Below, piece after piece: positions 55,644 through 63,433 of a stretch of 64,000 nucleotides of DNA. Each line of letters opens with the position of its first letter. Position 1 is the first letter of the stretch. A program made the translations under genes and the position numbers. The notes under the pieces are model-generated. The model ran no database searches and was not told the origin of the DNA. It saw nothing but the letters and a program-made list of their open reading frames with translations. The stretch lies in IMG/VR virus record IMGVR_UViG_3300049460_000196, positions 49,104 through 113,103 of that record. One strand, written 5' to 3'. This DNA is from a virus.

Positions 55644-56485
55644 TCTGATAGATAACGAAAAGTCGATGAAGTTGACCGTATGCGTTGACGTATTGCTTCA
55701 ACAGTCAACTTATAATGTTTAGCAGCATCAGTCAATGACGCGAACACATTGCCAGCACCATCTGAAATTTTCTTACTGTTGCCCTTTAGTATACACGACT
55801 TATTTGAACAATATTTTCTTTTGTTATCAACACTTTCAAATATGGCATTACAGTTAGCACATGAGTACGTATACACTGGCTTAGTCTGTTCAGGCTTGGG
55901 TGATTTGATACTTTTTGGTTTCGTATTCTGTTTTACATATTCGATACAACTAGGGCATTTCTTTCTGGACTCAACTTTAGACGTTTGAAATTCAACTAAA
56001 CATCGCTCGCACTTTGATAAAATTTGGTTGCGGCCCCATAGACATCCGTCAGGTAAATCACCTCTGATTTTATATGTAACGCTAGTAGTAATATTGGTTA
56101 CCCATTTGCTACCGAAATTATTATTCTTGCTACCAGATTGATCCATTGATTTCTTTATGCTATATGCTTCTCGTAATGTGGCATATAGTCTATTATTGAT
56201 ATAGCGAGACATCTTTGAGTTTGACGCCCTCATGATGATGGTCGCATTTACCATTTTATGATAATTTGGCGTATTTGGCACTTGCATTTTGACAAGAAGC
56301 ATATGACAAATGAAGTGCTCTCGGGCGGTAAGTCTTACCAAGTTTTCAGCAACATCCGTGCCACCAAGACTTCTTGGGATTATATGATGACGTTCAACAT
56401 AACCAATTGGTGGATTTTGAATCCGATTGTTGATGATGGTGTGATAGATCTTTTGATAGGCCAAAACAAGAAATCCTAAAAGCAA
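55640..56485 (-). CDS. HNH homing endonuclease with NUMOD1 motif
   Basis: 281 residues. YQKIYHTIINNRIQNPP, then YVERHHIIPRSLGGT and NLVRLTAREHFICHMLLVKM: the HNH layout of T4-type homing nucleases (RHHIIPxSLGG, N, ARExFxxH). Middle: two CxxC fingers (KCERCLV...KCPSC; CANCNAIF...CSNKSC). C-terminus: VFASLTDAAKHYKLTVEAIRQRI, the NUMOD1 helix-turn-helix. Lies just below tRNA-Ser(TGA). Confidence 0.92.
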   Translation of the reverse strand: MLLGFLVLAYQKIYHTIINNRIQNPPIGYVERHHIIPRSLGGTDVAENLVRLTAREHFICHMLLVKMQVPNTPNYHKMVNATIIMRASNSKMSRYINNRLYATLREAYSIKKSMDQSGSKNNNFGSKWVTNITTSVTYKIRGDLPDGCLWGRNQILSKCERCLVEFQTSKVESRKKCPSCIEYVKQNTKPKSIKSPKPEQTKPVYTYSCANCNAIFESVDNKRKYCSNKSCILKGNSKKISDGAGNVFASLTDAAKHYKLTVEAIRQRIRSTSSTFRYLSE

Positions 56486-56533
56486 TCAGCTTAAAGGATT
56501 TGAGCAAAAGATCAATATTGGAATAAAACAGAT

Positions 56534-56628
56534 TGGCAGAAGCAGTCAGATTCGAACTGACGGAGCGTGTGTCTAGCACGCTCGGCGGTTTTCAAGACCG
56601 CTGGGTTCAACCACTCCCCCATGCTTCC
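56534..56628 (-). tRNA. tRNA-Ser(TGA)
   Basis: Class II with long variable arm, CCA, G73, acceptor GGAAGCA/TGCTTCT, stem GCGGT/ACCGC, loop CTTGAAA. Confidence 0.92.
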
Positions 56629-56680
56629 ATTCTAGTATTTATAGACCGCAAATGACGCGGGTTAACTGGATCATCTTTTT

Positions 56681-56765
56681 ATGTCACCGCTCTACCAACT
56701 GAGCTATGAGCAGCTTTATCCAAACTGCTCAGAAGGATTCGAACCTCCGACAAACGACTTGTATT
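56681..56765 (-). tRNA. Circularly permuted tRNA gene candidate (Val-like)
   Basis: On the minus strand the 3' half comes first: loop bases TACAA, stem GTCGT, variable TTGTC, T-arm GGAGG/TTCGAAT/CCTTC, acceptor TGAGCAG, then an 11-base linker, then the 5' half: acceptor CTGCTCA, TA, D-arm GCTCAGTTGGTAGAGC, G, stem GTGAC, AT. Acceptor pairs 7/7 and anticodon stem 5/5 (two G-T). No CCA encoded. Joined loop could be ATTACAA (TAC). Same arrangement as permuted tRNA genes of red algae and archaea. Confidence 0.65.
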
Positions 56766-56855
56766 AGATTTTGCTGAACTGATCCAACGTTGCTCGTCAC
56801 GGCCAGTGCATCACAACAATTCCAGTATAGAGTACTGGCACCAAAACCGCAAATT

Positions 56856-57158
56856 TTAATAATCGGGTTTCTGGTCGCCAGTTATCTTATTCAACGAATT
56901 CTTGCCAATATGATAGCCATTGCAATACAGACACTTCCAATTGCTGAAATGCACACCGCGCTTCTTGCCCATGGCTTCAGCAGATTTGAGTGCAGTGGCT
57001 TTGGTGTTGTACATGATCTTGGGCGTACCCTCTTTAGTAATATGCGACCTGATACTGAACCATCCTTTCAAATGGCCAGCACGCCAGTTCCGGATAAACC
57101 GGGACAGCGGAAATTGATCTTTTATGCCAAGATAGAGATTGCGTAGTGTGATTTTCAT
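56856..57158 (-). CDS. Hypothetical protein with zinc-type motif
   Basis: 100 residues: basic start, then NWKCLYCNGYHIGKNS, a C-x2-C-x2-H pattern common in small phage proteins. Function unknown. Confidence 0.65.
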   Translation of the reverse strand: MKITLRNLYLGIKDQFPLSRFIRNWRAGHLKGWFSIRSHITKEGTPKIMYNTKATALKSAEAMGKKRGVHFSNWKCLYCNGYHIGKNSLNKITGDQKPDY

Positions 57159-57197
57159 GATGGTTCATGGTAGCATGAACCAGTCATTGATTCAATA

Positions 57198-57503
57198 TTA
57201 CTTGATACGACGAATGGTTCTGTCGACCATATCGGGGTCGGTTAGTTCAGTAAGTTGTGGCTTCGGGCGGAAATATTCTCTCAACTGATTCCGTAGCTCA
57301 ACGGCTTCTTGCGTTTCTGTATGTTGGGTGGTTTGTTCGCGGTGATTATACCACGACGTCCAACGAATACGAATGACTTTTTTGAAACGATACCATGCCT
57401 TAAAATGCAGTGTCACCTTGGTGTACACGCCATCATCAAGGATCTTTTCAGAGGTGTCTTCGTAGTATTCGACTTGCTTCAACAAATTTTCAGGCAGCAG
57501 CAT
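57198..57503 (-). CDS. Hypothetical protein
   Basis: 101 residues from MLLPENLLKQV; beta strand rich middle (TKVTLHFKAWYRFKKVIRI), helical tail. Overlaps 57490-57765 by 14 bases. Unknown. Confidence 0.62.
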   Translation of the reverse strand: MLLPENLLKQVEYYEDTSEKILDDGVYTKVTLHFKAWYRFKKVIRIRWTSWYNHREQTTQHTETQEAVELRNQLREYFRPKPQLTELTDPDMVDRTIRRIK

Positions 57504-57765
57504 CGTTATCCCTTTCGGCACGTTTAGCTTTTGCTCGTTCAAGAGCGCGTTCCAGAATTTCAACCGCACCAGGCCAGCTTCCATCGTGGATGACCTTGTA
57601 ATAATCCAGATCGAATTTGGTATTCTGGAGGTCGTCATACACGACATCGAAGAACTGTTGCTGCTCCAAGGGAATCAATGCCATGTGCTTTTGGAAAGCA
57701 CGATAGTTATTGCAGATGTCGCATTCACATCCGTTATGCTTGTGTGTTTCACTTGCTGTGTTCAT
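57490..57765 (-). CDS. Hypothetical protein with Cys motif
   Basis: 91 residues from MNTASETHK: HNGCECDICNNYRAF near the N-terminus (C-x-C-x2-C), helical remainder with a charged tail. First gene of a coupled pair. Unknown. Confidence 0.62.
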   Translation of the reverse strand: MNTASETHKHNGCECDICNNYRAFQKHMALIPLEQQQFFDVVYDDLQNTKFDLDYYKVIHDGSWPGAVEILERALERAKAKRAERDNDAAA

Positions 57766-57822
57766 ATATGACCTTGCTATTGATTGAAGCCAGTATAGCA
57801 AGGTCATACTCAGGATACAATA

Positions 57823-59364
57823 CTAGCAAGCATTTTGTGCGGCACATATACACCCGCCGTTCTTTGGACCACAACTCCAGCAAGGATTCACACATGCACC
57901 ACACGTTGCACCACTACATGTCAACAGCGTAATGTCAACCGGAGTATCATTGGGGGCGGTACCCGCCTTTGCCAAATGCAATGTCAATGGGAAGGTATTT
58001 GTTGCTCCAGATGCAAAGGTAAGTGTTACCAGATATGACAGTGTTGTGGTTGATTCTGGAGCAGTATCCAGTTTGCCCACTAGCCACCCATTACTCAAAC
58101 TCAAGCCAGATGGCAAGTCGTTATCGAGTTCGATCTTCGTCGTGTAACTGCCGTATGCAATGAAACCATGAATCTCCGTGTTGTCATAGGCAATACGGGT
58201 CATTGAATAATTGCCGGTATCAACACCTACGGGCATGTCCATGAAGAAGGTAGAAATCACGTTGATGCTTGTTTTATAGCGAGCATCACTCAAGTTGAGC
58301 ATGTTGGTTCTGAACAGCGAGAATGCACGCAGGTGATCCAAGTATTGGGCCGTGAAGCCATCATTTGAGTACAGGAAGTCACTATTGTAGGCCAAGCACG
58401 CAGTCATGATTGCGGCTGCAACGGAAGTGCCAGATGCTGAACCCATTGTACCATCAATACTTGCAACCTTGATGTTGGTACCAGGAGACCAGCAATCCAG
58501 CGCACCGGAGTTTGTTGCCTGTTGAGTGTTTGAAATATCGCTCGAGTAGTTGGAGAAGTCAGCTGGCTTGAATTCATCAGTGTATGCGCCAACTGTCAAT
58601 ACTGCTTCCATTGACGCTGGTGTGACATTCGCAATAGCCACACCGCTATTGCCAGCCGCAGCAACAACAAAGGCACCGGTATCAATCAAACCTTGAATGC
58701 GAGTTTCCACATAGGTGTTCTTGGGGATCGACCAACTCATATTCACGATTGCAACCGCACCTGGATTAGCCAACATGTCAATCAGAATCGCATCTAAGGC
58801 GCGAACGATATCAGAGACCATGGTTGCTGTGTTGGGATCAAAGATCTTCACGGCTTTTAGGGTTGAATCGCTGATGCCCAATGTGGTACCAACCACCAAG
58901 CTACTGAGTGCGGTACCATGACCGGATACGTCAGTATGATCGTCATTGAACGCAAACAAACGTTGAACTGTTGCATTGACTAAATCAGGATGATCCACCT
59001 TCACACCTGAATCGACCAGATAAACATTGGTCTTCTTACCGCGCTTCTGGAAGGTAGACGAATCTGCATTGAAGTCTACCACATTCGAACATGCAGTTTT
59101 CCACCAATCAGAGTCATGATCAAACGACGTTGTCTCGCCGGTGCTGGCAGGCAGGATTTCAACCACACCCAAAAGTTGGGCAGAGATATTTTGATCCTCA
59201 TGAACCTCAATGGCAAGCCCATCAATAGGTGGAACCGTGGCGCTGACCACCTTGTAGATGTTGACTGTGCTGGTCAATTTTTCAAAACTGATTGTATTGT
59301 CAGTCAACCATGTATCGATGCTCTCTTGGGTGGCATCAGCCCTAAATTCAACAATGTACGTCAT
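57823..59364 (-). CDS. Subtilisin-like serine protease (S8) with Cys-rich tail
   Basis: 513 residues from the second Met after GAGG. Triad: Asp in VYLVDSGVKVDHPD, His in SGHGTALSSLV, Ser in GSASGTSVAAAIMTA, with the oxyanion Asn in VAAAGNSG. Residues 1-80 look like an inhibitor-type propeptide (YIVEFRADATQESIDTWL). After the protease comes a beta domain (cadherin-like, LPSGLSLSNGWLVG) and a final Cys-rich tail (CSGATCGACVNPCWSCG). No classical signal peptide. Phage subtilases are rare; it may process virion proteins or be a structural protease on the particle (inference). Confidence 0.9.
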   Translation of the reverse strand: MTYIVEFRADATQESIDTWLTDNTISFEKLTSTVNIYKVVSATVPPIDGLAIEVHEDQNISAQLLGVVEILPASTGETTSFDHDSDWWKTACSNVVDFNADSSTFQKRGKKTNVYLVDSGVKVDHPDLVNATVQRLFAFNDDHTDVSGHGTALSSLVVGTTLGISDSTLKAVKIFDPNTATMVSDIVRALDAILIDMLANPGAVAIVNMSWSIPKNTYVETRIQGLIDTGAFVVAAAGNSGVAIANVTPASMEAVLTVGAYTDEFKPADFSNYSSDISNTQQATNSGALDCWSPGTNIKVASIDGTMGSASGTSVAAAIMTACLAYNSDFLYSNDGFTAQYLDHLRAFSLFRTNMLNLSDARYKTSINVISTFFMDMPVGVDTGNYSMTRIAYDNTEIHGFIAYGSYTTKIELDNDLPSGLSLSNGWLVGKLDTAPESTTTLSYLVTLTFASGATNTFPLTLHLAKAGTAPNDTPVDITLLTCSGATCGACVNPCWSCGPKNGGCICAAQNAC

Positions 59365-59388
59365 CATAAACCTCAAATGGATTGAGCA

Positions 59389-60285
59389 TCAACCCAATGG
59401 GCATGTCACAGAAACAAAAGGAGGTTTTTCGTAAAAATCCTTGTTGTATGTGAGTTTGATGCTGTAATGATTGCGAAATGCAATCAGATATTTATTCCGG
59501 AAGAGTTGGTCGAAAACTCGTTGAGATGGCAAATGAGCATACATTAACTTCATCGCCGAAGTTACTCGCTTGGTGCATGAATCATATGACAATTTGATTT
59601 GCTCAAAGCCAGTATATTTCTCCGGCTGACGTATGATTGGAAATCCCAAACGTTCATAGTGCTCACACTTGATTTCGTACGTCATCGCGATTCCATTTAG
59701 TGGAACACTTGCTACCAAACTGGCACGAGTGCTTTTATCGGTGCCATGTAGAAAGAACGGGATGATCGACCGGCCACGCATGGTCGCATATCTCTGAAGA
59801 CCATAGATGGTATTGTCGATAGACAATCCATTGATGTTTGGTAGATTACCAGAGAATATGCAGGTACCCGATGCCATAGTTGATATCGCCATATGGGTAC
59901 AGATTTGCGGACTTGCACACTCGTATCGGGTGGCGTATGAATCCAAGTTGTGCTCTAGAAATCGCACGATATCAAACATCTGAACTACCAGTTCGATACC
60001 TTCTCGTTCGCAGAACTGCTGTATTTCCTGATAGTCATGATGATTCAATCCCATATAGTTGACATGTAGGGCAGTGAATGGCACTTTAGCTTTATGCCAA
60101 ATATATGCCATAGCCTGGCTATCAACTCCACCAGAAACAAATAGAGTATAGGGAGCGGGATATGTGGCAACTATATGATGAACATACGCAACCAATTCAT
60201 CCATACAATTGAGGGTAAGGTCAGCATCATGCAGTGTGATGTGACACTCGCGATTCAAATTGAGGTTGTCGTCTGATAAGTTCAT
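59389..60285 (-). CDS. PP-loop ATPase-like protein
   Basis: 298 residues. TLFVSGGVDSQAMAYIWHKA is the PP-loop (SGGxDS) of N-type ATP pyrophosphatases; FTALHVNYMG then follows. Such enzymes adenylate a substrate (asparagine synthetase, QueC, tRNA thiolases, NAD synthetase). No QueC zinc cluster is evident. Substrate unknown: tRNA modification or NAD synthesis would both fit the window but neither is shown. Confidence 0.85.
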   Translation of the reverse strand: MNLSDDNLNLNRECHITLHDADLTLNCMDELVAYVHHIVATYPAPYTLFVSGGVDSQAMAYIWHKAKVPFTALHVNYMGLNHHDYQEIQQFCEREGIELVVQMFDIVRFLEHNLDSYATRYECASPQICTHMAISTMASGTCIFSGNLPNINGLSIDNTIYGLQRYATMRGRSIIPFFLHGTDKSTRASLVASVPLNGIAMTYEIKCEHYERLGFPIIRQPEKYTGFEQIKLSYDSCTKRVTSAMKLMYAHLPSQRVFDQLFRNKYLIAFRNHYSIKLTYNKDFYEKPPFVSVTCPLG

Positions 60286-60346
60286 GGCATTACTATAAAA
60301 GTAATGCCATGCTGACGCAATTTAAATCGTTACATGAATTGCAAAT

Positions 60347-60538
60347 TCATTCCAGGTTACGATTGTCAAACAGTTCTGGGTCACGATCTTCGCGCAGAAT
60401 GACTGCATACTCACCACTTGACGTGGTATCGCATTGCCACAAGCCATCGACAAACTCAGCATCGCTGTATGCCTTATAGCTGTCCGTTAGGTCGTAGACG
60501 ACGTCCCCACGCTTCATGTCTTTGATTTGGATTTCCAT
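60347..60538 (-). CDS. Small hypothetical protein
   Basis: 63 residues from MEIQIKDMKRGDVVYDL, acidic. Its ATG overlaps the stop of 60538-60717 (TAATG). Unknown. Confidence 0.6.
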   Translation of the reverse strand: MEIQIKDMKRGDVVYDLTDSYKAYSDAEFVDGLWQCDTTSSGEYAVILREDRDPELFDNRNLE

Positions 60539-60717
60539 TATTCGTCGTTGTCGCAGTAGATGACAGTCATGACGAGCAAGATAATACTGGTCACCACTCC
60601 CGCCAGCACAAATGCAAAATGACCGCCATTCGACCATATACAGGCTGTGGCCCAAACCATTGCCAGGGCGGCAATGAGAAACATTTTCCAGAATCGATTG
60701 AGCAAGAGGTCGAGCAT
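60538..60717 (-). CDS. Small membrane protein
   Basis: 59 residues from MLDLLLNRFWK; two hydrophobic segments (11-27 and 33-54), tiny acidic tail. Coupled to 60347-60538. Unknown. Confidence 0.6.
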   Translation of the reverse strand: MLDLLLNRFWKMFLIAALAMVWATACIWSNGGHFAFVLAGVVTSIILLVMTVIYCDNDE

Positions 60718-60781
60718 AGTGGTCTCCAAAGTAATTGAAGCCACTATACTGGCACAGTTGACGAACGTCAACTGGAGGTGA

Positions 60782-61123
60782 TTATTCTTTAATCAGCAAC
60801 ATCAGCGTGCCTTCGTGCAAGCCACGCGCAATGTGTTCAACCGACCAACCCATTTTCTTCTTGTACTCGCGGCCGGTTTTGCTCACCAGCACCATGTCGT
60901 AAACCAGGTCAGCGGTGGCCGTGCTGTTGCCGATGAACGAAGGGCGGCAGCCGACGATCTTGAACGAGTTACCGGCACGGACCGAACACGCGAGCGAAGT
61001 GCCCAAATACGGCTCCACCCAGGTGATAACGGTTCCATCTGGAAAAGGGGTCAGGGATGCACGCCAAGCCTTGTAACCGTGGAGGCTGGTAGCTGCCGTT
61101 ACATGAACGATGCCTTGAGTCAT
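60782..61123 (-). CDS. Hypothetical protein
   Basis: 113 residues, beta-rich. ATGA overlap with 61120-61434; last of a three-gene coupled run. Unknown. Confidence 0.65.
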   Translation of the reverse strand: MTQGIVHVTAATSLHGYKAWRASLTPFPDGTVITWVEPYLGTSLACSVRAGNSFKIVGCRPSFIGNSTATADLVYDMVLVSKTGREYKKKMGWSVEHIARGLHEGTLMLLIKE

Positions 61124-61434
61124 TTCTTCTCCTGCGACATTTTGGTGACGATCTCGTCAATGGTTGGGGATGGATCCACGTATCGAACAAGCTTGTGACC
61201 CATGTTACGGGGAGCACCAATGCGCTCCAGGCTTGGCCGTTTGTAGCGATTGTGATCGTCCAGCTGAACTTCACGAGCGGTGACCTTGACAACTTTGCGC
61301 AGATATTCACCACGTGGCAGATACATGGTTTGAACCACCACAGTTTCGCCTTCGCGGGGAACCCAGGTGGGCTTTTGATCGAAGCCAAGCGCACGTTCAA
61401 TGGCGTGCCCGATCATGTCGTCGTGGTTACTCAT
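61120..61434 (-). CDS. Hypothetical protein
   Basis: 104 residues from MSNHDDMIGH; ATGA overlap at both ends. Contains WVPREGETVVVQTMYLPRG, a small-barrel type pattern. Unknown. Confidence 0.65.
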   Translation of the reverse strand: MSNHDDMIGHAIERALGFDQKPTWVPREGETVVVQTMYLPRGEYLRKVVKVTAREVQLDDHNRYKRPSLERIGAPRNMGHKLVRYVDPSPTIDEIVTKMSQEKK

Positions 61435-61766
61435 TTCATGCACTCTTTGTGGTAATAATCCCTCAAAGCTTCTTTGCCGCCGGTATTGTACAGGGCGAGC
61501 TTCAAGCGAATTTCCTTATCGTTCTGCACCACTATGCCACAGTGATACAGATCGCAATTGCCAATCTTGCCGGTCAGGATCGATTGCACGGACATGTCAC
61601 CCGAATTGCGGTCAACATTCAAAACATGGCCGATATGCAGATCGCAGGATTCCACAATCGAGCCGACTTTCACGTCTTTGCGCACGCCGCGATTCCAGAT
61701 GCGATGCATGCGAGCTTTCCAGTCAGCAGCGATTTTCAGCTTCTTTTTCTTTTCGCGCGTTTTCAT
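61431..61766 (-). CDS. Basic hypothetical protein
   Basis: 111 residues, very basic N-terminus (KTREKKKKLKIAADWKARMHR), later CDL...VDRNSGDMSV. First gene of a coupled run. Nucleic-acid binding is plausible from charge only. The C-terminal pattern (YNTGGKEALRDYYHKE) resembles 61777-61986 (YNTGGYEAAQITHK). Confidence 0.65.
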   Translation of the reverse strand: MKTREKKKKLKIAADWKARMHRIWNRGVRKDVKVGSIVESCDLHIGHVLNVDRNSGDMSVQSILTGKIGNCDLYHCGIVVQNDKEIRLKLALYNTGGKEALRDYYHKECMK

Positions 61767-61776
61767 TTGGTCTCTA

Positions 61777-61986
61777 TTAATCGTGGAGCCACTTCAGGCA
61801 CTGGCCCAGCATCTTGATCGACACCATGACTGCTTGACCGAAGTCATCCATCAGGTACATGGGGCCGATGTCTTCCAGTTCGGTGGTGTAAAAGAGCCCA
61901 GTTTTATGCGTGATCTGAGCTGCTTCGTAGCCACCAGTGTTGTAGGTGGCGATAAGGTGTGCGACGCGTTCGTTGCTCATAGTCAC
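61777..61986 (-). CDS. Small hypothetical protein
   Basis: 69 residues: VAHLIATYNTGGYEAAQ, then strands. Shares the YNTGG motif with 61431-61766. Unknown. Confidence 0.62.
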   Translation of the reverse strand: MTMSNERVAHLIATYNTGGYEAAQITHKTGLFYTTELEDIGPMYLMDDFGQAVMVSIKMLGQCLKWLHD

Positions 61987-61989
61987 TCC

Positions 61990-62346
61990 TTAGCGATTGT
62001 GCAACCCGTTGTCCATGTAGTCATCAAACCATTTCATGTGTTGACCCATTTGCAGACGAACCGCCGCCAGACGGCCCACGTTGAACACGTCGCCAGCAGC
62101 GATGAAGATCAGGTCAGTACGACGACCGGTTTTGTTTTCGTACTTGCGCACGCTCGACCACATTGCTTCTGGAGTGGCGATGCCCGCGTTGGCGCATTTT
62201 TCGGTGATCAGGAAGTCGGTAACTTGCTGGATATATTCAGCATCTTTCTCGGGGGTCGAGACGTCGCAACCCAGAACAACGATGCCCAGCCCTTGTTCGC
62301 GTTCGAACTTAGCCAGTTCGTTTTTGGCAATCGGTTCAGTGTTCAT
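61990..62346 (-). CDS. Hypothetical protein
   Basis: 118 residues; contains GLGIVVLGCDVSTPEKDAEYI, a beta-alpha unit. Three bases upstream of 61777-61986. No family recognised. Confidence 0.65.
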   Translation of the reverse strand: MNTEPIAKNELAKFEREQGLGIVVLGCDVSTPEKDAEYIQQVTDFLITEKCANAGIATPEAMWSSVRKYENKTGRRTDLIFIAAGDVFNVGRLAAVRLQMGQHMKWFDDYMDNGLHNR

Positions 62347-62402
62347 GTTTGACTTTCTGTAAGTTCACAATACAGTCATTATAATGACTAATGAACAAGA
62401 GA

Positions 62403-62567
62403 TCAAGTCTTAAATGAACTAACGGCCTTGAGGTCAGCAATGACGCGTTCCAATACATCGCGCCGTGCCTGATATGCATCAGGAGGCATTGCATCGTCCG
62501 TGCGTTGGTCGATGCCGATCATGCGCAGCTCTGCTTCGTATTTTTGGATCAAGTCTTGGATGCTCAT
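62403..62567 (-). CDS. Small hypothetical protein
   Basis: 54 residues (MSIQDLIQKYEAELRMIG...), preceded by GGGAGGACGT and overlapping the stop of 62564-62827 by 4 bases; strong evidence of translation. Helical, unknown. Confidence 0.65.
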   Translation of the reverse strand: MSIQDLIQKYEAELRMIGIDQRTDDAMPPDAYQARRDVLERVIADLKAVSSFKT

Positions 62568-62827
62568 ACGTCCTCCCGGTTACGCCATGTTGCTTGTGGC
62601 AAAATATCGTCGAGCGTTTGCTTCTCTTTAACCAGTGTTTGATTCAACATCGCCTGCAATACCGTTACGGTAAAGCCTGATGCCAATGCGGCAAAAATGC
62701 ACTGGTCCAATACTTCAAGGATTTGCAGTGATGTTGGTTCCTCGTCCCATTTCTCAATCAGGGGGAACATACTGTGGTCCAGTTGACTATCGGGTGCCTG
62801 GAGCAGCATTGCTTTGATATTCTGCAT
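62564..62827 (-). CDS. Hypothetical protein
   Basis: 87 residues, all-helical by pattern (ILEVLDQCIFAALASGFTVTVLQ). First of a coupled pair. Unknown. Confidence 0.62.
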   Translation of the reverse strand: MQNIKAMLLQAPDSQLDHSMFPLIEKWDEEPTSLQILEVLDQCIFAALASGFTVTVLQAMLNQTLVKEKQTLDDILPQATWRNREDV

Positions 62828-62910
62828 AATGAATCCTCAAAAATTCATTATAACATATGGTGGGATGGTGGTGGCTGATTTTCTCTACGCCCAGCCACCT
62901 GAAGCGACTA

Positions 62911-63276
62911 CTATTTCATCCAGATTTTGAACTGAAGGAACGTCTTTTTGCCAGCCTTATATTCATCACTCAAGGTCTGGCTGTATATCAATTGTTCGTT
63001 GAGGGTTGGCAACGTGGCCAATTCGCCATCAAGCTTGTCGCGGAAACGATTTGCAAACTTAACAGCGCGTTCCTTTGAATCATCATCGGCCAATTCCATA
63101 TCTAGGCGTGGAGCCAAAATGGCAGCAATGTCCAGGAACAGGTTGAACAACAGGTCGTCATCCGTGTACGAACGACGTGGGGTAGCGGCCAGAAACTTAC
63201 GACGTGAACTTGATTGGCGGATGTTCTGGATTGGACCAAGACCGCGAATAGGGAACAAGCTCAATGGATCTGACAT
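62911..63276 (-). CDS. Hypothetical protein
   Basis: 121 residues from MSDPLSLFPI; start chosen because the longer frame would translate tRNA-Ser. Middle DDDLLFNLFLDIAAILAPRLD, basic-helical tail. Unknown. Confidence 0.62.
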   Translation of the reverse strand: MSDPLSLFPIRGLGPIQNIRQSSSRRKFLAATPRRSYTDDDLLFNLFLDIAAILAPRLDMELADDDSKERAVKFANRFRDKLDGELATLPTLNEQLIYSQTLSDEYKAGKKTFLQFKIWMK

Positions 63277-63292
63277 AACACCCTTTAAATTC

Positions 63293-63384
63293 TGGCAGAG
63301 AGTTAGGGATTCGAACCCTAGATGCAGCTTACGCCGCATGCTTCCTTAGCAGGGAAGTGCCTTCGACCGCTCGGCCAACTCTCC
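63293..63384 (-). tRNA. tRNA-Ser(GCT)
   Basis: Class II, CCA, G73, acceptor GGAGAGT/ACTCTCT, T-arm TAGGG/CCCTA, stem CTTCC/GGAAG, loop CTGCTAA. Confidence 0.93.
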
Positions 63385-63433
63385 GTATCTTTAACGGGCT
63401 CTATTGTAGCATCACACTGGCAATACCACAAGA

